NCBI RefSeq assembly: GCF_024362695.1
Contig: NC_065417.1
Coordinates: forward strand, 4,023,001-4,087,000
Source of the DNA: Pectinophora gossypiella
Lineage: Eukaryota; Arthropoda; Insecta; Lepidoptera; Gelechiidae
Direction of reading: 5' to 3'
DNA: 64,000 bases
Below are positions 62,748 to 64,000 of the stretch, piece after piece. The position numbers were made by a program, and so were the translations under genes. The notes under the pieces were generated by a model that saw nothing but the letters and a program-made list of their open reading frames with translations, had not been told where the DNA came from and did not search any database. Position 1 is the first letter of the stretch. Each line of letters opens with the position of its first letter.

Positions 62748-62866
62748 TGTTGTATATGTAAGTAGACCTACATACATCATTAGGAGAACGCGCCTCGCGC
62801 GCATTGAATAAACCAGTCTGTTTGTAACCACCGGTTGTTTCACTTGCGTACCGTCGATACCTAACA
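62748..62866 (+). repeat. Gypsy 3' LTR
   Basis: 119/119 identical to the 5' LTR; followed by GGCAT. Confidence 0.97.
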
Positions 62867-62871
62867 GGCAT

Positions 62872-63429
62872 ATACGCGTTATTTTATGTATATATAATGT
62901 ATAATATATTATAAGTACGTAAGTAACGAAATCGAAATCGTGAAAATGAGTACAGTGACAAAACCGCATTGGACTCTATACTCGTAGATATTAACATGCA
63001 GAAGTTTTTCAGGAATATGCAAAATCATCTGAGGTAAGCAAGATAGAAAACTTCCTAATAATAAAAAAGCGAAGACTCACGGAATTATAAGCGAGAGACG
63101 ACGTCTAGTCGCAAAATAAATTGAATCTCAACGTAGAGGACGCAAACTCGGGAACAAACTATTCTGTACATACGTCTCGTTCAGGATGGGATTAGCGGAA
63201 GTATTAAGATCTAAGATATATTTATTTTAGACCGTTTATCGTCGACAAAGTTCTTCGAGTGGTGCACACACGGCGCAATAAATTAGTCTGGCCAAGTAGT
63301 TTGAGGAAACAGATGCTGGATATCTTTAGATCTACACCTACACCCGTCGAGAGTAGTCCTTCACTTGACAGCTCACTGACAGCAGTGACAGCTATTCTGT
63401 CAGTTAAGGGGTGCGTTCACAAACTGAAC
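62872..63429. other. Nothing recognised
   Basis: AT-rich, no gene or repeat assigned. Confidence 0.4.
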
Positions 63430-63492
63430 GCCGCCACAAGTTAATACCATCTGCGGCAAATCTACAATATGTCACGTCAAAAAAAAAACACA
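63430..63492 (+). repeat. Retroposon family G, 3' end
   Basis: AAGTTAATACCATCTGCGGC, AAATCTACAATATGTCACGT and CAAAAAAAAAA: 3' end with A-tail. Confidence 0.7.
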
Positions 63493-63747
63493 ATAAATAT
63501 CCCTGTTTTACCCACGCGACTTACTAGTGAATTTAAGTACGCGAGTTGAAGGCACAGTAGCTCTGCTTGCACTGGTTTCTTTTAAAATATACTAATCAAT
63601 GTGTGTGTGTACCCGCACATCATACATAACACTTAAGTACTTACCTATCGTTTTGCCTTGGATGCCATTCACGAAAGAACCAAGCTCTGTTGATTTAAGC
63701 TGAAAAGGGACAACGAACAACTAGTTATCGCATTTCTCATTATCTCC
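63493..63747. other. Nothing recognised
   Basis: A short (TG)n at 63598-63612 only. Confidence 0.4.
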
Positions 63748-63850
63748 ATAGCGTTATCCTGTTTTCGCAGTGTTCGCTTATCTAACCTCAAAACTTGACA
63801 GGTCCAGTTTACTGAAGCAGCGATATCTGACTGTCTGTCTGTCTGTATGG
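63748..63850 (-). repeat. SINE family A, inverted fragment
   Basis: CCATAGCGTTATCCTGTTTT, then CTTGACAGGTCCAGTTTACT and GACTGTCTGTCTGTCTG, inverse of the family body. The rest of the window (63851-64000) shows nothing. Confidence 0.6.
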
Positions 63851-64000
63851 ATAATCCTTCGCGTTGAGGAAGCTAGAGGGAATGATAATAAGTATGTTAC
63901 GAGTAACATACTTACAGCTGAACAGCTGAATGATTTTCTTTACTCTTTTTAAAGTTTCCTTTCGTCGTCAGAATAGCATGTTCATCGCACTAAGCGTCTC

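Larger units (their letters stand above)
58309..62866 (+). mobile_element. Ty3/Gypsy (Mag-like) retrotransposon, complete
   Basis: 4558 bp with 119-bp LTRs that are identical (58309-58427, 62748-62866), TG...CA ends and a GGCAT duplication (58304-58308, 62867-62871). Primer-binding site TGGCGACGAGCAT at 58429-58441, matching the tRNA-Ser(GCU) 3' end with one mismatch; polypurine tract AAGAGAGGAAAGA at 62735-62747; AATAAA in each LTR (58368-58373, 62807-62812). One open gag-pol ORF, no env. The short LTRs, serine primer and single long ORF fit the Mag lineage. Very recent insertion, and every catalytic motif is present. Confidence 0.96.

Overview
The window is animal nuclear DNA from an insect, most likely a moth or butterfly (Lepidoptera). 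This is an inference. It rests on small GT-AG introns in an ARMC8 gene, an AT-rich background, and dense SINE, RTE-type LINE, MITE, BEL/Pao and Mag-like Gypsy elements of the kind known from lepidopteran genomes. There are no operons, rRNA genes, CRISPR arrays or bacterial features. Most of the 64 kb is transposable elements in various stages of decay, often nested in one another.

Left end, 1-12.5 kb: the 3' half of one host gene on the + strand, ARMC8 (armadillo-repeat subunit of the GID/CTLH ubiquitin-ligase complex). Six exons (275-410, 1603-1694, 3770-3949, 4653-4799, 5598-5767, 12489-12528) join in frame and encode the last 254 residues and the stop; the 5' exons lie outside the window. 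Each intron of more than 1 kb carries an insertion. One holds a GC-rich non-LTR element with ORF1 only (1915-3651, 12-bp target duplication). The 5598 exon is preceded by two palindromic MITEs. The last intron holds a young antisense BEL/Pao LTR retrotransposon (6130-12145, 434-bp LTRs differing at one base, CGTAT duplication) whose long ORF is open but lacks the catalytic reverse-transcriptase core.

Middle, 12.5-46 kb: no confident complete gene. It holds copies of at least four tRNA-headed SINE families, 3' ends of RTE-like and Jockey/CR1-like LINEs, palindromic MITEs, a 702-bp hAT-like element nested in a MITE (8-bp duplication), a foldback element (25.9-26.6 kb) and AT-rich sequence in which I see nothing else. 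At 37095-37438 there is one good-looking terminal coding exon of an unidentified host gene. A SINE at 44.0-44.3 kb has a tRNA-like head followed by a stretch resembling the 5S rRNA internal promoter.

46-51 kb: a 5'-truncated LINE tail with a zinc-knuckle and a restriction-like-endonuclease-like region, a poly(A) tail and an 11-bp target duplication. It is split by a 3.47-kb element with inverted ends and a TA duplication whose superfamily I cannot name.

51-64 kb: more SINE and LINE debris, then a complete Ty3/Gypsy Mag-like retrotransposon (58309-62866) with identical 119-bp LTRs, a GGCAT duplication, a primer-binding site, a polypurine tract and one open 1410-codon gag-pol ORF. It looks the most likely element here to be self-sufficient.
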